DNA of 64,000 bases, from contig NZ_JACHMY010000001.1 in the NCBI RefSeq assembly GCF_014205135.1, positions 6,634,001 to 6,698,000 on the forward strand, given 5' to 3'. Both the position numbers and the translations under genes were made by a program. This DNA is from Kribbella italica (GTDB lineage: Bacteria; Actinomycetota; Actinomycetes; Propionibacteriales; Kribbellaceae). Below, in pieces: positions 52,303 to 59,679 of the stretch (positions within the stretch are counted from its first letter, which is position 1; each line of letters opens with the position of its first letter). The notes under the pieces were generated by a model. The model did not search any database and was not told where the DNA came from. It saw only the letters and a list, made by a program, of their open reading frames with translations.

Positions 52303-53390
52303 TGAGAGACCTGGCTGCTTTATCGGATCTCGCACGCGATCATTATCTCACTCAAATACGTGACAAATTTGGTCAACCGGGAATCGATACCGTTCGCGCA
52401 CTGCATCCGGTGTTGAAGGACATTTTCCAAGCGATCGATTACGAGTCGGTAAGTGAGTCACTGATTGTCTTCAAATTGCTCGGCCAGCAATCGGATCCAT
52501 TAGATCTGGCGTCGGCGACGCTACTCGATTCACCAGTTGAGATTGCGGCTCTCAACACCGGCACTCTGACCATTCAGGTGCTATCCGATGGTCGTTTAGC
52601 CGTCTGGAAGATCGAGAGCAGTCCGGATAGCCTCCCTCAAGATGCGATCATCTATCGATACGCCAAAATTGATGGAGAGCGCTTCTGGATTAACGGTTCA
52701 GAGGCCGAAGTGGCCTCAGGTCGAGGGTATCCTCTGTTTGGATTGCCGTTATTCAATGATCTCCAAGCAGCATTAAAACGCTACGCGACCATGGTTGCTC
52801 GATCGAGTGAATGCCCTATTCTGCCCGAGGCGTGGCGCGAGCCAGCGAGAGTGATGTGGAAGGCAGGCCCGGAGTCGCTCATGCGGCGCTCTCTTTACCA
52901 CTACCTGCGAGCAACCCTTCGAGATGGCAGGCCGGATGTAAATCAGGAATCGCCCGCAGATGATCGCAACCCGGTTGATATCACGGTTCGATGGGCTGAT
53001 TCAAACCGGATTGGGCTTATTGAAATCAAGTGGCTCGGGAAAAGTGGTGAATTGAATCCGCCGAAGCAGACCACGGAATACACAGAGGCGCGAGCGAAGG
53101 ATGGTCTGCGTCAATTGGTCGACTATTTGGAGCTGACGCGGACGCGGGCACCGCTGCATGATCGGCGAGGCTATCTGGTCGTATTCGACGGACGAAGAGC
53201 GAAGGTCAAGCCGGAGACGGCATTCTGCGGACGAGACGACGGCATGAAGTATGAAAGCAGCGAGATCGCCTATGATCCGGTCCACCTAGCACGGCATGAC
53301 GTAGGGGCGCCAGTTCGGTGCTTTTGCGAACCTAGTTGGGTTCACGCAGCGCCGTCGAAAGGTGCCGGGAAGAGTCCCGAGGTTGCATAA
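52299..53390 (+). CDS. PD-(D/E)xK nuclease, effector of the candidate defence operon
   Basis: 363 residues. The N-terminal ~190 residues form an unrecognised alpha/beta domain that may bind the ATPase-adaptor complex. The C-terminal part carries the nuclease pattern: Asp227 in NPVDITVRW, then Glu242-Ile-Lys244 in IGLIEIKWLGK, followed by the helix GLRQLVDYLELTR and the strand RGYLVVFDGRR. This is the restriction-endonuclease-like core. It starts inside the end of the previous gene, so it is co-translated. The codon use is AT-rich like the other operon genes. Confidence 0.82.
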   Translation: MMRDLAALSDLARDHYLTQIRDKFGQPGIDTVRALHPVLKDIFQAIDYESVSESLIVFKLLGQQSDPLDLASATLLDSPVEIAALNTGTLTIQVLSDGRLAVWKIESSPDSLPQDAIIYRYAKIDGERFWINGSEAEVASGRGYPLFGLPLFNDLQAALKRYATMVARSSECPILPEAWREPARVMWKAGPESLMRRSLYHYLRATLRDGRPDVNQESPADDRNPVDITVRWADSNRIGLIEIKWLGKSGELNPPKQTTEYTEARAKDGLRQLVDYLELTRTRAPLHDRRGYLVVFDGRRAKVKPETAFCGRDDGMKYESSEIAYDPVHLARHDVGAPVRCFCEPSWVHAAPSKGAGKSPEVA

Positions 53391-53479
53391 CTTGCGGCTG
53401 TCTGGGTGGCCCGCGTGGTCAACGCGCATGTGAAAGGTCGCCTCACACAAGACCGATCTTCTTGTCGAACGGAGCTTGA

Positions 53480-53992
53480 TCAGCCGGGTTGGCTCGTCGC
53501 CCTTTGGAACAGCGCACCAGATGGGTAGTCCGCAAGATTGAGGGTCCGAACGTGCTTGAAGCCGTTGCGTAGGTAGTAGTCATGCAAGCCGGTGTTGTCG
53601 GTCCACACGTCGATGCGGAGCCAGTGGAGGCCGAGGCGGTGGGCTCTGTGGCAGGCCCAGTCCATGATTTCGGTTCCTAGGCCGGCGTGCTTGCGGCGAA
53701 CGATGAGGCGGTGCAGGTACATCGCCGGGTCGGCCTGTTCCTCGGGGGTCCAGAGGCGAGGGTCCGAGAAGGTGTCCAGGGCAACGGTGGCCATGGTGGC
53801 CTCGTTCTCGTCGCGGATCATCCACGTTTCGCCGGCCTCGATGCTGGCGAGGATGCGGCGGTTCTGTTCCTCGGGGGTGGGCCAGGCGACGGCCCACTGC
53901 TTGATGCCGCGTTGAGCGAGCCACTCGCTGGCCTCGGTGCGGAGGGTGAGGATGACGCCCAGGTCGTTGGCGTCGGCGCGCTCGATGATCAT
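53480..53992 (-). CDS. GNAT-family N-acetyltransferase, coupled to the GntR repressor gene
   Basis: 170 residues. The GNAT core is seen as MYLHRLIVRRKHAGLGTEIM (acetyl-CoA-binding R/K-x-x-G-x-G/A region) and LRIDVWTDNTGLHDYYLRNG, with the C-terminal FKHVRTLNLADYPSGALFQR. Its start overlaps the GntR stop, so it is made from the repressor transcript. Substrates of such element-borne GNATs are unknown. It might modify the repressor or an aminoglycoside-like small molecule. Confidence 0.88.
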   Translation of the reverse strand: MIIERADANDLGVILTLRTEASEWLAQRGIKQWAVAWPTPEEQNRRILASIEAGETWMIRDENEATMATVALDTFSDPRLWTPEEQADPAMYLHRLIVRRKHAGLGTEIMDWACHRAHRLGLHWLRIDVWTDNTGLHDYYLRNGFKHVRTLNLADYPSGALFQRATSQPG

Positions 53993-54777
53993 GCTTCGGA
54001 GCCCTCTTGGGCCAGGTAGGCGCGGACGTCGCCGAGTTCGTAGATCACCCGGTTGCGGTCACTGGCGAACGTGGTGTGTGTGAGCCGGAGCGGGCGCTTG
54101 TCGCTGAATGTCGTCCGTACATAGACGATGACCGGTGTGCCGGAGCCGAGCTGGAGCTTGCGGGTCTCGTCAGGGGTCGGCATGCGGGCAGTGATCTCGT
54201 CGCGGTAGCCGATCTCCTCGTGTCCGACCTTGGCCATCGCGCGGATCGCGCCACCGGGAACGTCGTTGGGGACGACTAGGCCGGCCTGCTGGGCGATGTC
54301 CATTGGGTAGTAGCTGACCTGGATGCTGAGCGGCTGGTTGTCGGCGTACCGGATGAAGCCGCGGGACACCAGTGCCTCACCCTCGGCGACCTGGAGCCGG
54401 TTGGAGAAGTCGGGGCCGGCCACTTCGAGGCTCATCGCGAAGTCGCGGTACTCGGCGTGCCGCCCCTGCTCTGCCATCTCGGACTGGAACGCGTCGGCCT
54501 GGTCGCTGGCCCGACGATCACGAGTCTCCGCCCAAGTCGCGTGGTAATCGGCCATGATCCGCTCGCGCACGACTGTGCCGCGCCCGGGGGTGCTGGTCAC
54601 CATGCCCTCGTTCTGCAGCATGCCGAGCGCCAGGCGGACCGTGTTGCGGGAGACGTCGTGCGAGGCCATGAGGTCTTGCTCGGTCGGCAGCCGTTCGCCG
54701 GCCTTGATCTTGCCGGTGCGGATCTGCTCGCGCAGCTCGGCTGCGATGCGCTGGTAGAGCGGTGCGGACTGTGCCAT
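53989..54777 (-). CDS. GntR/HutC-type repressor of the element (KorSA-like)
   Basis: 262 residues from the ATG at 54777, nine bases after AGGAGG. The winged helix covers residues 1-75 (APLYQRIAAELREQIRTGKI, LPTEQDLMASHDVSRNTVRL, TSTPGRGTVVRERI). The rest is a UTRA effector domain (YPMDIAQQAGLVVPNDVPGG, SGTPVIVYVRTTFSDKRPLR). It is divergent from the transfer/replication operon. Palindromes in the shared promoter region suit its binding. In related elements the KorSA repressor keeps the Pra activator off. Confidence 0.9.
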   Translation of the reverse strand: MAQSAPLYQRIAAELREQIRTGKIKAGERLPTEQDLMASHDVSRNTVRLALGMLQNEGMVTSTPGRGTVVRERIMADYHATWAETRDRRASDQADAFQSEMAEQGRHAEYRDFAMSLEVAGPDFSNRLQVAEGEALVSRGFIRYADNQPLSIQVSYYPMDIAQQAGLVVPNDVPGGAIRAMAKVGHEEIGYRDEITARMPTPDETRKLQLGSGTPVIVYVRTTFSDKRPLRLTHTTFASDRNRVIYELGDVRAYLAQEGSEA

Positions 54778-54798
54778 TCGAGGGAACCTCCTGGTTCG

Positions 54799-54875
54799 TA
54801 CCAACCAATGGTCCCATTTTCCTTGACTTCGCGCCAGCGACGGGGTAAAGATTGGTCTCATACCAAACGTTGGTA
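54799..54875. promoter_or_regulatory. Operator region between the GntR repressor and the replication/transfer operon
   Basis: A perfect palindrome TACCAA-ACG-TTGGTA (54861-54875) lies just before the first gene of the rightward operon. Near the repressor start are another TACCAA (54799-54804) and ACCAATGGT (54804-54812). These repeated TACCAA/TTGGT elements suit a GntR dimer binding both promoters. Confidence 0.7.
54823..54851 (+). promoter_or_regulatory. Candidate promoter of the rightward element operon
   Basis: TTGACT (54823-54828), a 17-base spacer and TAAAGA (54846-54851). The palindromic operator begins ten bases downstream, around the expected transcription start. Confidence 0.55.
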
Positions 54876-54903
54876 CGAATCCAATGAAGGGAACTGACCC
54901 ACC

Positions 54904-55359
54904 ATGGCTATGCCGCGCAGAATCATCGTTGAGTTCGGCGACACCTTCCCGTACGGCCTGTTCGCGGTGTCGGAGGTGACCCCAGCTCGGGACTTCGAGA
55001 AGTCCACGAAGACCAACGCTGTCCAGACGATCGACGAGGACTCGGGCCAGCCGGTCTGGACTCTCGACGTCATGGACGGTGACCCCGAGGCTCGCAAGGC
55101 CGACCGGACGTTCACCGTCCGAATCATCTCGTCGGTTCAGCCGGTGCTCCCGCCCGCGCTTCCCGGCCTGCCGTTTACGGCGATCGAGTTGCAGGGCATG
55201 ACGGCCTCCCCGTGGGTCGACACCCGAGGTTGCTCGGCTCCGGATGAGGGTCGCTCGCACCGCTGTCGCGCCCGTCAGGGCTGGAGCTTCCGTTGCATGG
55301 GCATCCGCGCCCCGAAGAACATGCCGGGCTCGCGTGCGACTGAGCAGAAGGCGGCTTGA
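54904..55359 (+). CDS. pra: Pra-like activator of element replication, integration and excision
   Basis: 151 residues. MAMPRRIIVEFGDTFPYGLF, VTPARDFEKSTKTNAVQTID, GQPVWTLDVMDGDPEARKAD and PVLPPALPGLPFTAIELQGM follow the pattern of proteins annotated as replication, integration and excision activators of AICEs (Pra of pSAM2). It is the first gene of the operon facing the KorSA-like repressor, the expected place. The tail has three Cys and is Arg-rich. Family assignment is from memory of the pattern. Confidence 0.7.
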   Translation: MAMPRRIIVEFGDTFPYGLFAVSEVTPARDFEKSTKTNAVQTIDEDSGQPVWTLDVMDGDPEARKADRTFTVRIISSVQPVLPPALPGLPFTAIELQGMTASPWVDTRGCSAPDEGRSHRCRARQGWSFRCMGIRAPKNMPGSRATEQKAA

Positions 55360-55360
55360 G

Positions 55361-55627
55361 ATGAGCGTCGCGGAGAGCGTGGACCCCGGTCAGTACATGG
55401 CGTATCAGTGCGGCCGGGCGGCGTTTCTGCTCAGTGAGTTGCTGGTCGGTGAGCCGAGCAACGTCGTCCGGCTCGAAACGCGTCTGTGGCTCAAGCAGCA
55501 CCAGGCGTGGTTGTCGGACTCCGATGACGAGGGCGACGACTGGGAGGACCACGAGTACGACGAGGACAGCGACGAGGACGAGGGCGAGCCGGTCAACCGC
55601 GTCCTCTACTCGGAGGGGTGGATCTGA
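55361..55627 (+). CDS. Small acidic element protein
   Basis: 88 residues; the ATG follows the previous stop directly. Residues 48-76 are highly acidic (SDSDDEGDDWEDHEYDEDSD, then EDEGEPV). The N-terminal half is helical (YMAYQCGRAAFLLSELLVGE). No known domain. The stop codon shares one base with the next start. It may be a DNA mimic or a chaperone-like partner, which is speculation. Confidence 0.7.
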   Translation: MSVAESVDPGQYMAYQCGRAAFLLSELLVGEPSNVVRLETRLWLKQHQAWLSDSDDEGDDWEDHEYDEDSDEDEGEPVNRVLYSEGWI

Positions 55628-55872
55628 TGACGCCCTGGCGTGCTGCAGCGCCAGGGGAGTTGTGCACCTGTGGTCGGCAGGCGCGGGAGGTCTTCGCTCG
55701 CTCGGACGGGGAAGAGATCGGGTACTGCGGTGTGCCGGACGGCGGAGCGAAGGCCGGTCAATGCCCCTTCTGCGGCATGCGCCGGCACTCACCCGGCCCG
55801 TGTCCGAGGTACACCCTCCGCCTGCCCGAGGGCGCGGTAAAGCGTGATGACTCCGAACCGAAAGGCAGTTGA
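55627..55872 (+). CDS. Small zinc-ribbon-like element protein
   Basis: 81 residues. Cysteines occur in pairs: LCTC near residue 14-16, a Cys at GYCGV, then CPFCGM and GPCPR. The CxC plus CxxC pattern suggests one zinc ribbon. The family is not recognised, though small Cys-rich proteins are usual before the translocase gene in such elements. Translation is probably coupled to both neighbours. Confidence 0.7.
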   Translation: MTPWRAAAPGELCTCGRQAREVFARSDGEEIGYCGVPDGGAKAGQCPFCGMRRHSPGPCPRYTLRLPEGAVKRDDSEPKGS

Positions 55873-55877
55873 CGGCA

Positions 55878-57434
55878 ATGGCGAAGATCAAGGGCAAGGA
55901 GGTCGGGATGGGCCCGGTGAACTTTCGCGCTCCGACCGTCGCCATCCGGCTCAAGTGGGTCGTGATCTGGTACTGCCTGCGGGCGTTGCTCCGGGGGATC
56001 GCTTGGTTGGTTCGGCATCCGGCTTTCGTCATCGTGCCGCTTCTGGCCCTCAAGGCATACCAGCTCTGGACCGGTGGCGAGTGGTGGTTGGTCATTGCTA
56101 CTGCGGCTGTACCGGCGTCCGGCCTGGCTGGTTGGCGCTGGCGGTGGCCCGATTCGTTCGCGCAGCGGGTCGTGTGGCGGATGCGTGGCTCACGGCGACG
56201 GTTCTTGGAGTACCGGACCCGCTGGGACGCGACGATGCGCGCGCTCAACCTGACGGTTCGGATGGACGATCGAACGTTCGTGCCCCGAATCGTCAAGGTT
56301 CGCTCGTCGGGCACGGTCGATCAGGTGACGGTTCGGTTGCTGCCGGGCCAGATCCTCACCGATTACGCCGAGCACGCCGAGCGCCTCGCACGTACCTTCG
56401 GCGCTGAGGACTGCCGGGTGCGGTCGGCCGCTTCGATGATCCCCGCGTGGTGGCCGGGCGGTGCCGAGGGCTGGATGGCGCGTCTCTTCGCCTGGGCGCT
56501 GCCTCGGCGAACCGATCGGCTGGTGCTGTGGTTCCTCACGAATGACCCGCTGCGGGAAGTCGTTGCTCCGATCCCCGCGACTGATCCTCCGAACCTGCAA
56601 GCGCTCGATGTCGCACGTCGCGAAGACGGTCTGATGTTCCGGCTCCGTTTGCTCTACACGCATCTCCTGGTGGCAGGTGCGACCGGTGCCGGTAAGGGGT
56701 CGGTTCTGTGGTCGATCATCGCTGCACTCGGTCCGGGCATCCGGTCAGGTCTTGTCCAACTCTGGGTTCTCGACCCCAAGGGCGGGATGGAGCTCGCGCT
56801 AGGCCGGCGGTTGTTCCACCGGTTCTGCTACGGCTCCGATCCGGCGATGGACGGCGCGAGCGATGCCGAGTACGAAGAGGCATTCGCAACCTTGCTTGAA
56901 GATCTGGTAGCGATCATGCGCCGCCGACAGGGCAAGCTCCGCGGCTTGTCCCGCCTCCTCAAGCCGAGTCGCGACGAACCGTTCATCGTCCTGATCGCGG
57001 ACGAGCTGGCCTCGCTGACGGCGTACGTAACGGACCCGGCGATGAAGAAGCGGATTGCCAAGGCGTTCTCGCTCCTGTTGTCGCAAGGTCGCGCGGTCGG
57101 CATCACCGTCGTGGGCGCGCTGCAAGACCCCCGCAAGGAGGTGCTCCCGTTCCGCGACCTGTTCCCGACCCGGCTTGCCTTGCGGATGGCCGAGGCCGAG
57201 CAGGTCCGCCTCGTCCTCGCTGACGGTGCCAGGGAGCGGGGTGCCCGCTGCGACAAGATCCCCGAGACCTTGCCGGGCGTCGGGTACGTCGCGGTCGACG
57301 GTGAGACAGAGCCAATTCGGGTCAGGTTCTCCCACATCACCGACGAAGACATCGCCGTCCTCGTCGACCTCTACGCGCCCGATCTCGTCGGCGCTCGTGA
57401 GCCAATCCCCACCCCGGAAGGAGTAGCAGCATGA
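55878..57434 (+). CDS. FtsK/SpoIIIE-type DNA translocase (TraSA/TraB-like)
   Basis: 518 residues from the ATG at 55878. The N-terminal hydrophobic region (about 25-95: VVIWYCLRALLRGIAWLV, PAFVIVPLLALKAYQLW, LVIATAAVPASGLAGW) anchors it in the membrane. The motor domain has Walker A GATGAGKGS (267-275) and Walker B VLIADELASL (Asp375-Glu376), with the FtsK-like GRAVGITVVGALQDPRKEV segment. In AICEs this single protein moves double-stranded DNA between mycelial cells. It overlaps the WhiB gene by four bases. Confidence 0.92.
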   Translation: MAKIKGKEVGMGPVNFRAPTVAIRLKWVVIWYCLRALLRGIAWLVRHPAFVIVPLLALKAYQLWTGGEWWLVIATAAVPASGLAGWRWRWPDSFAQRVVWRMRGSRRRFLEYRTRWDATMRALNLTVRMDDRTFVPRIVKVRSSGTVDQVTVRLLPGQILTDYAEHAERLARTFGAEDCRVRSAASMIPAWWPGGAEGWMARLFAWALPRRTDRLVLWFLTNDPLREVVAPIPATDPPNLQALDVARREDGLMFRLRLLYTHLLVAGATGAGKGSVLWSIIAALGPGIRSGLVQLWVLDPKGGMELALGRRLFHRFCYGSDPAMDGASDAEYEEAFATLLEDLVAIMRRRQGKLRGLSRLLKPSRDEPFIVLIADELASLTAYVTDPAMKKRIAKAFSLLLSQGRAVGITVVGALQDPRKEVLPFRDLFPTRLALRMAEAEQVRLVLADGARERGARCDKIPETLPGVGYVAVDGETEPIRVRFSHITDEDIAVLVDLYAPDLVGAREPIPTPEGVAA

Positions 57435-57823
57435 CCGCGCGGCGGCAGGTGTCGGGTCAACTGGTCCTCCCCTTGGTGCCTGGACTGTCCACGAAGTCTC
57501 GGGCATCGCTGGTGCGACGGATTGACGTTCGTTGGCAGGATCAGGCGTACTGCGCCGGCTACCTCGACACGGACGACTTCTACGCCGAGGATGACCGCGA
57601 GGTTCGCCGTTTGACGGAACCCAAGGATCTCTGCGCCTTCTGCCCGGTTGTGCGGTCCTGCCTGGCTGCCGCGATCGTTGCCGACGAACAAGGCGTGTGG
57701 GGCCGGACGACGGAGGCCGAGCGCGACGCCATCCGTGAAGAGCTTGCCTTCGGCGCCGACGTTGACGAGGCGCTCAGTGTCGTCCTCGACGGCCCGGCCG
57801 CCCTGTGGAGGGCAGCGGCATGA
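57431..57823 (+). CDS. WhiB-family iron-sulfur regulator
   Basis: 130 residues. The four cluster cysteines are Cys41, Cys68, Cys71 and Cys77, spaced C-x26-C-x2-C-x5-C, as in Wbl proteins. GVWGRTTEAERDAI holds the conserved G-V/I-W-G turn. The N-terminus (~34 residues) and the short C-terminal tail are not basic, so DNA binding may go through sigma factor contact. It overlaps both the translocase and the Rep genes by four bases, so it is a fixed member of the element operon. Confidence 0.92.
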   Translation: MTARRQVSGQLVLPLVPGLSTKSRASLVRRIDVRWQDQAYCAGYLDTDDFYAEDDREVRRLTEPKDLCAFCPVVRSCLAAAIVADEQGVWGRTTEAERDAIREELAFGADVDEALSVVLDGPAALWRAAA

Positions 57824-59475
57824 ACCCCACCGCACAGACCACCCTCGACCGGTTCTCGCTCGACGTCGTTCGGGACCTGGCCGTGACCAACGGCGTCTGC
57901 GTACGGCCGGTGCTCAACCGGGTGATCGACACACAGACCGGCACTGACCGAGTGGTCGGAGTCTCGTGCGGTTCCACGCTGGTCAGCAAATGTCCTCCCT
58001 GCGCCGACGCGAACCGTCGCCTCCGCATGCAGCAATGCCGCGAGGGCTGGCACCGCGAGACCGAACCAGAACCGCCGGCGGACTCTACCGACGTACCCGA
58101 CGAGCAAGCCGCGGCAGATGAGGAGGAATCCACACGGCGAGTCCGCTCGACCCGACGACGCCAAGACGCCGCCGACCTGCCCAAGGTCGAGATGGACAAA
58201 CGCACGATCGGCGCGACGTTCCCCGGTCCCAACGGCAAGACCTACCGGCCGTCCATGTTCATCACGCTGACGCTCGGCTCCTACGGAGCGACACACCGAC
58301 TGCCACACCGCGTGCCGGGCAAGGGCCTGATCCCGTGCGACTGCGGTGTGATCCACGGCCAGAACTCACCGCTGCTCTCGACCCCGGTAGACCCGGACAG
58401 CTACAACTACCGCCGGGCGGCCCTCGACGCGTTGCACTTCCCGAAGCTCATCGACCGCTTCATGCAGAACCTTCGCCGTTGCGCCGGCTACAAGGCGCAG
58501 TACTTCGCCGTGGTCGAACCGCAGAAACGTCTAGCACCTCACCTGCACGCCGCCGTCCGAGGCGTCGTTGCCCGCGAAACCGTCCGCGAGGTCGCCAAGG
58601 CGACGTACCACCAAGTGTGGTGGCCGAGCCATCAGCGACCCGTCTACGGCTGCGCGTCAAACCCGGACATGCCCGTCTGGGATGAGATGGCCGGCGTATT
58701 CGTGGACCCGTCGACGGGCGCTCTGCTCCCGACTTGGGATCAGGCTTTGGATGACCTCGGCGCGGACCCCGCGGCCCAACCTGCTCACGTCGTCCGCCTC
58801 GGCTCACAGATCGACTACCAAGGCATCGTTGCCGACTCTGACGCCAAGGTCGGCAAGGCGGTCGGCTACCTGACCAAGTACCTCGGCAAGGTAATCGGCG
58901 AGACGTACGGCGAAGACCTGGACGAGATCCACCCAGCCCAGCGCGCTCACATCAGCAAACTCCACGCACACGTCCGCGTCCTGCCCTGCTCACCGGAGTG
59001 CGCCAACTGGCTCCGGTACGGCATCGTCCCGAAGGATGCCACCGGCAGCACCATCCCGGGTGAGTGCGCCTCCAAGGCCCACGACCGCGCACACCTCGGC
59101 CTCGGTGGTCGACGAGTCCTCGTCTCGCGTCAGTGGACCGGCAAGACCCTGACCGAGCACCGCGCCGACCGATCAGAGGTCGTCCGCCAAACCCTCGCGG
59201 CGGCCGGCGTCGAGATGGACGACCAGAACGCGCTAGCCACCCATAACGACGACCCCGAAGCACCTCGGTTCATCTGGCAACCGATCCGCCCCGGCGAGGA
59301 ACGCAGCCTGCGGCGCATCCCGACCCACAAAGAAGTCCTCGCCGAAGCCATCGCCACCCGCATTCGATGGCGCACGCAGTACGAGCAGGCCAAGCAACGC
59401 GCCAACCTGCCCGGCGCTCCGCCGGACGACAGCAATTCGGCAACTGACAACTCATCCGCCGCGACTGCGGCCTAG
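57820..59475 (+). CDS. RepSA-like HUH replication initiator
   Basis: 551 residues from the ATG that overlaps the WhiB stop. Cys-rich segments (SKCPPCADANRRLRM) precede the HUH site HLHAAV (His241, His243). GKAVGYLTKYLGKVIGE supplies the candidate nicking tyrosines (Tyr350 and Tyr354). This fits rolling-circle initiators of Streptomyces elements. Between residues 80 and 120 is an acidic/basic low-complexity stretch. It would replicate the excised circle. I could not place the nick site. Confidence 0.9.
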   Translation: MNPTAQTTLDRFSLDVVRDLAVTNGVCVRPVLNRVIDTQTGTDRVVGVSCGSTLVSKCPPCADANRRLRMQQCREGWHRETEPEPPADSTDVPDEQAAADEEESTRRVRSTRRRQDAADLPKVEMDKRTIGATFPGPNGKTYRPSMFITLTLGSYGATHRLPHRVPGKGLIPCDCGVIHGQNSPLLSTPVDPDSYNYRRAALDALHFPKLIDRFMQNLRRCAGYKAQYFAVVEPQKRLAPHLHAAVRGVVARETVREVAKATYHQVWWPSHQRPVYGCASNPDMPVWDEMAGVFVDPSTGALLPTWDQALDDLGADPAAQPAHVVRLGSQIDYQGIVADSDAKVGKAVGYLTKYLGKVIGETYGEDLDEIHPAQRAHISKLHAHVRVLPCSPECANWLRYGIVPKDATGSTIPGECASKAHDRAHLGLGGRRVLVSRQWTGKTLTEHRADRSEVVRQTLAAAGVEMDDQNALATHNDDPEAPRFIWQPIRPGEERSLRRIPTHKEVLAEAIATRIRWRTQYEQAKQRANLPGAPPDDSNSATDNSSAATAA

Positions 59476-59493
59476 CTTTCTGGGGAGCAAGCC

Positions 59494-59679
59494 ATGCAAG
59501 ACGACTCACGACTGCTGAAGGTCGAGGAAGCGGCCGAACACCTGAACGTTTCTCGGTGGACCGTCTACCGGCTCATCAAGGAACGGGAGCTCACGAGCGT
59601 GAAGGTTCGCAACGGTCGACGGGTGCCGATGGAGTCCATCCGAAGCTACGTGGCCGGGCTGATCGAGGACGCGGCCTGA
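59494..59679 (+). CDS. xis: Excisionase (MerR-like HTH)
   Basis: 61 residues. LLKVEEAAEHLNVSRWTVYR LIKERE (shown in two parts) and VRNGRRVPMESIRSYVAGLI follow the winged excisionase pattern. It sits directly upstream of the integrase gene and shares the A of its TGA stop with the integrase ATG. It would steer the integrase towards excision. Confidence 0.92.
   Translation: MQDDSRLLKVEEAAEHLNVSRWTVYRLIKERELTSVKVRNGRRVPMESIRSYVAGLIEDAA

Larger units (their letters stand above)
48223..53390 (+). other. Candidate four-gene defence operon (methyltransferase, SMC-like ATPase, adaptor, nuclease)
   Basis: Four same-strand genes. The last three overlap by four bases each, and 118 bases separate the first two. 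They share an AT-richer codon use than the element backbone on either side. The combination of a modifying enzyme, a DNA-sensing ATPase and a nuclease, carried as cargo of a mobile element, points to defence against foreign DNA. I do not know a described system with exactly this set. Confidence 0.7.

Noticed and set aside
48223..53390. Operon as a classical type I restriction, BREX, DISARM or Wadjet system
   Set aside because: No HsdR/HsdS, PglZ/BrxL, DrmAB helicase or MukB-sized subunit is present; the ATPase is SMC/Rad50-like and short.
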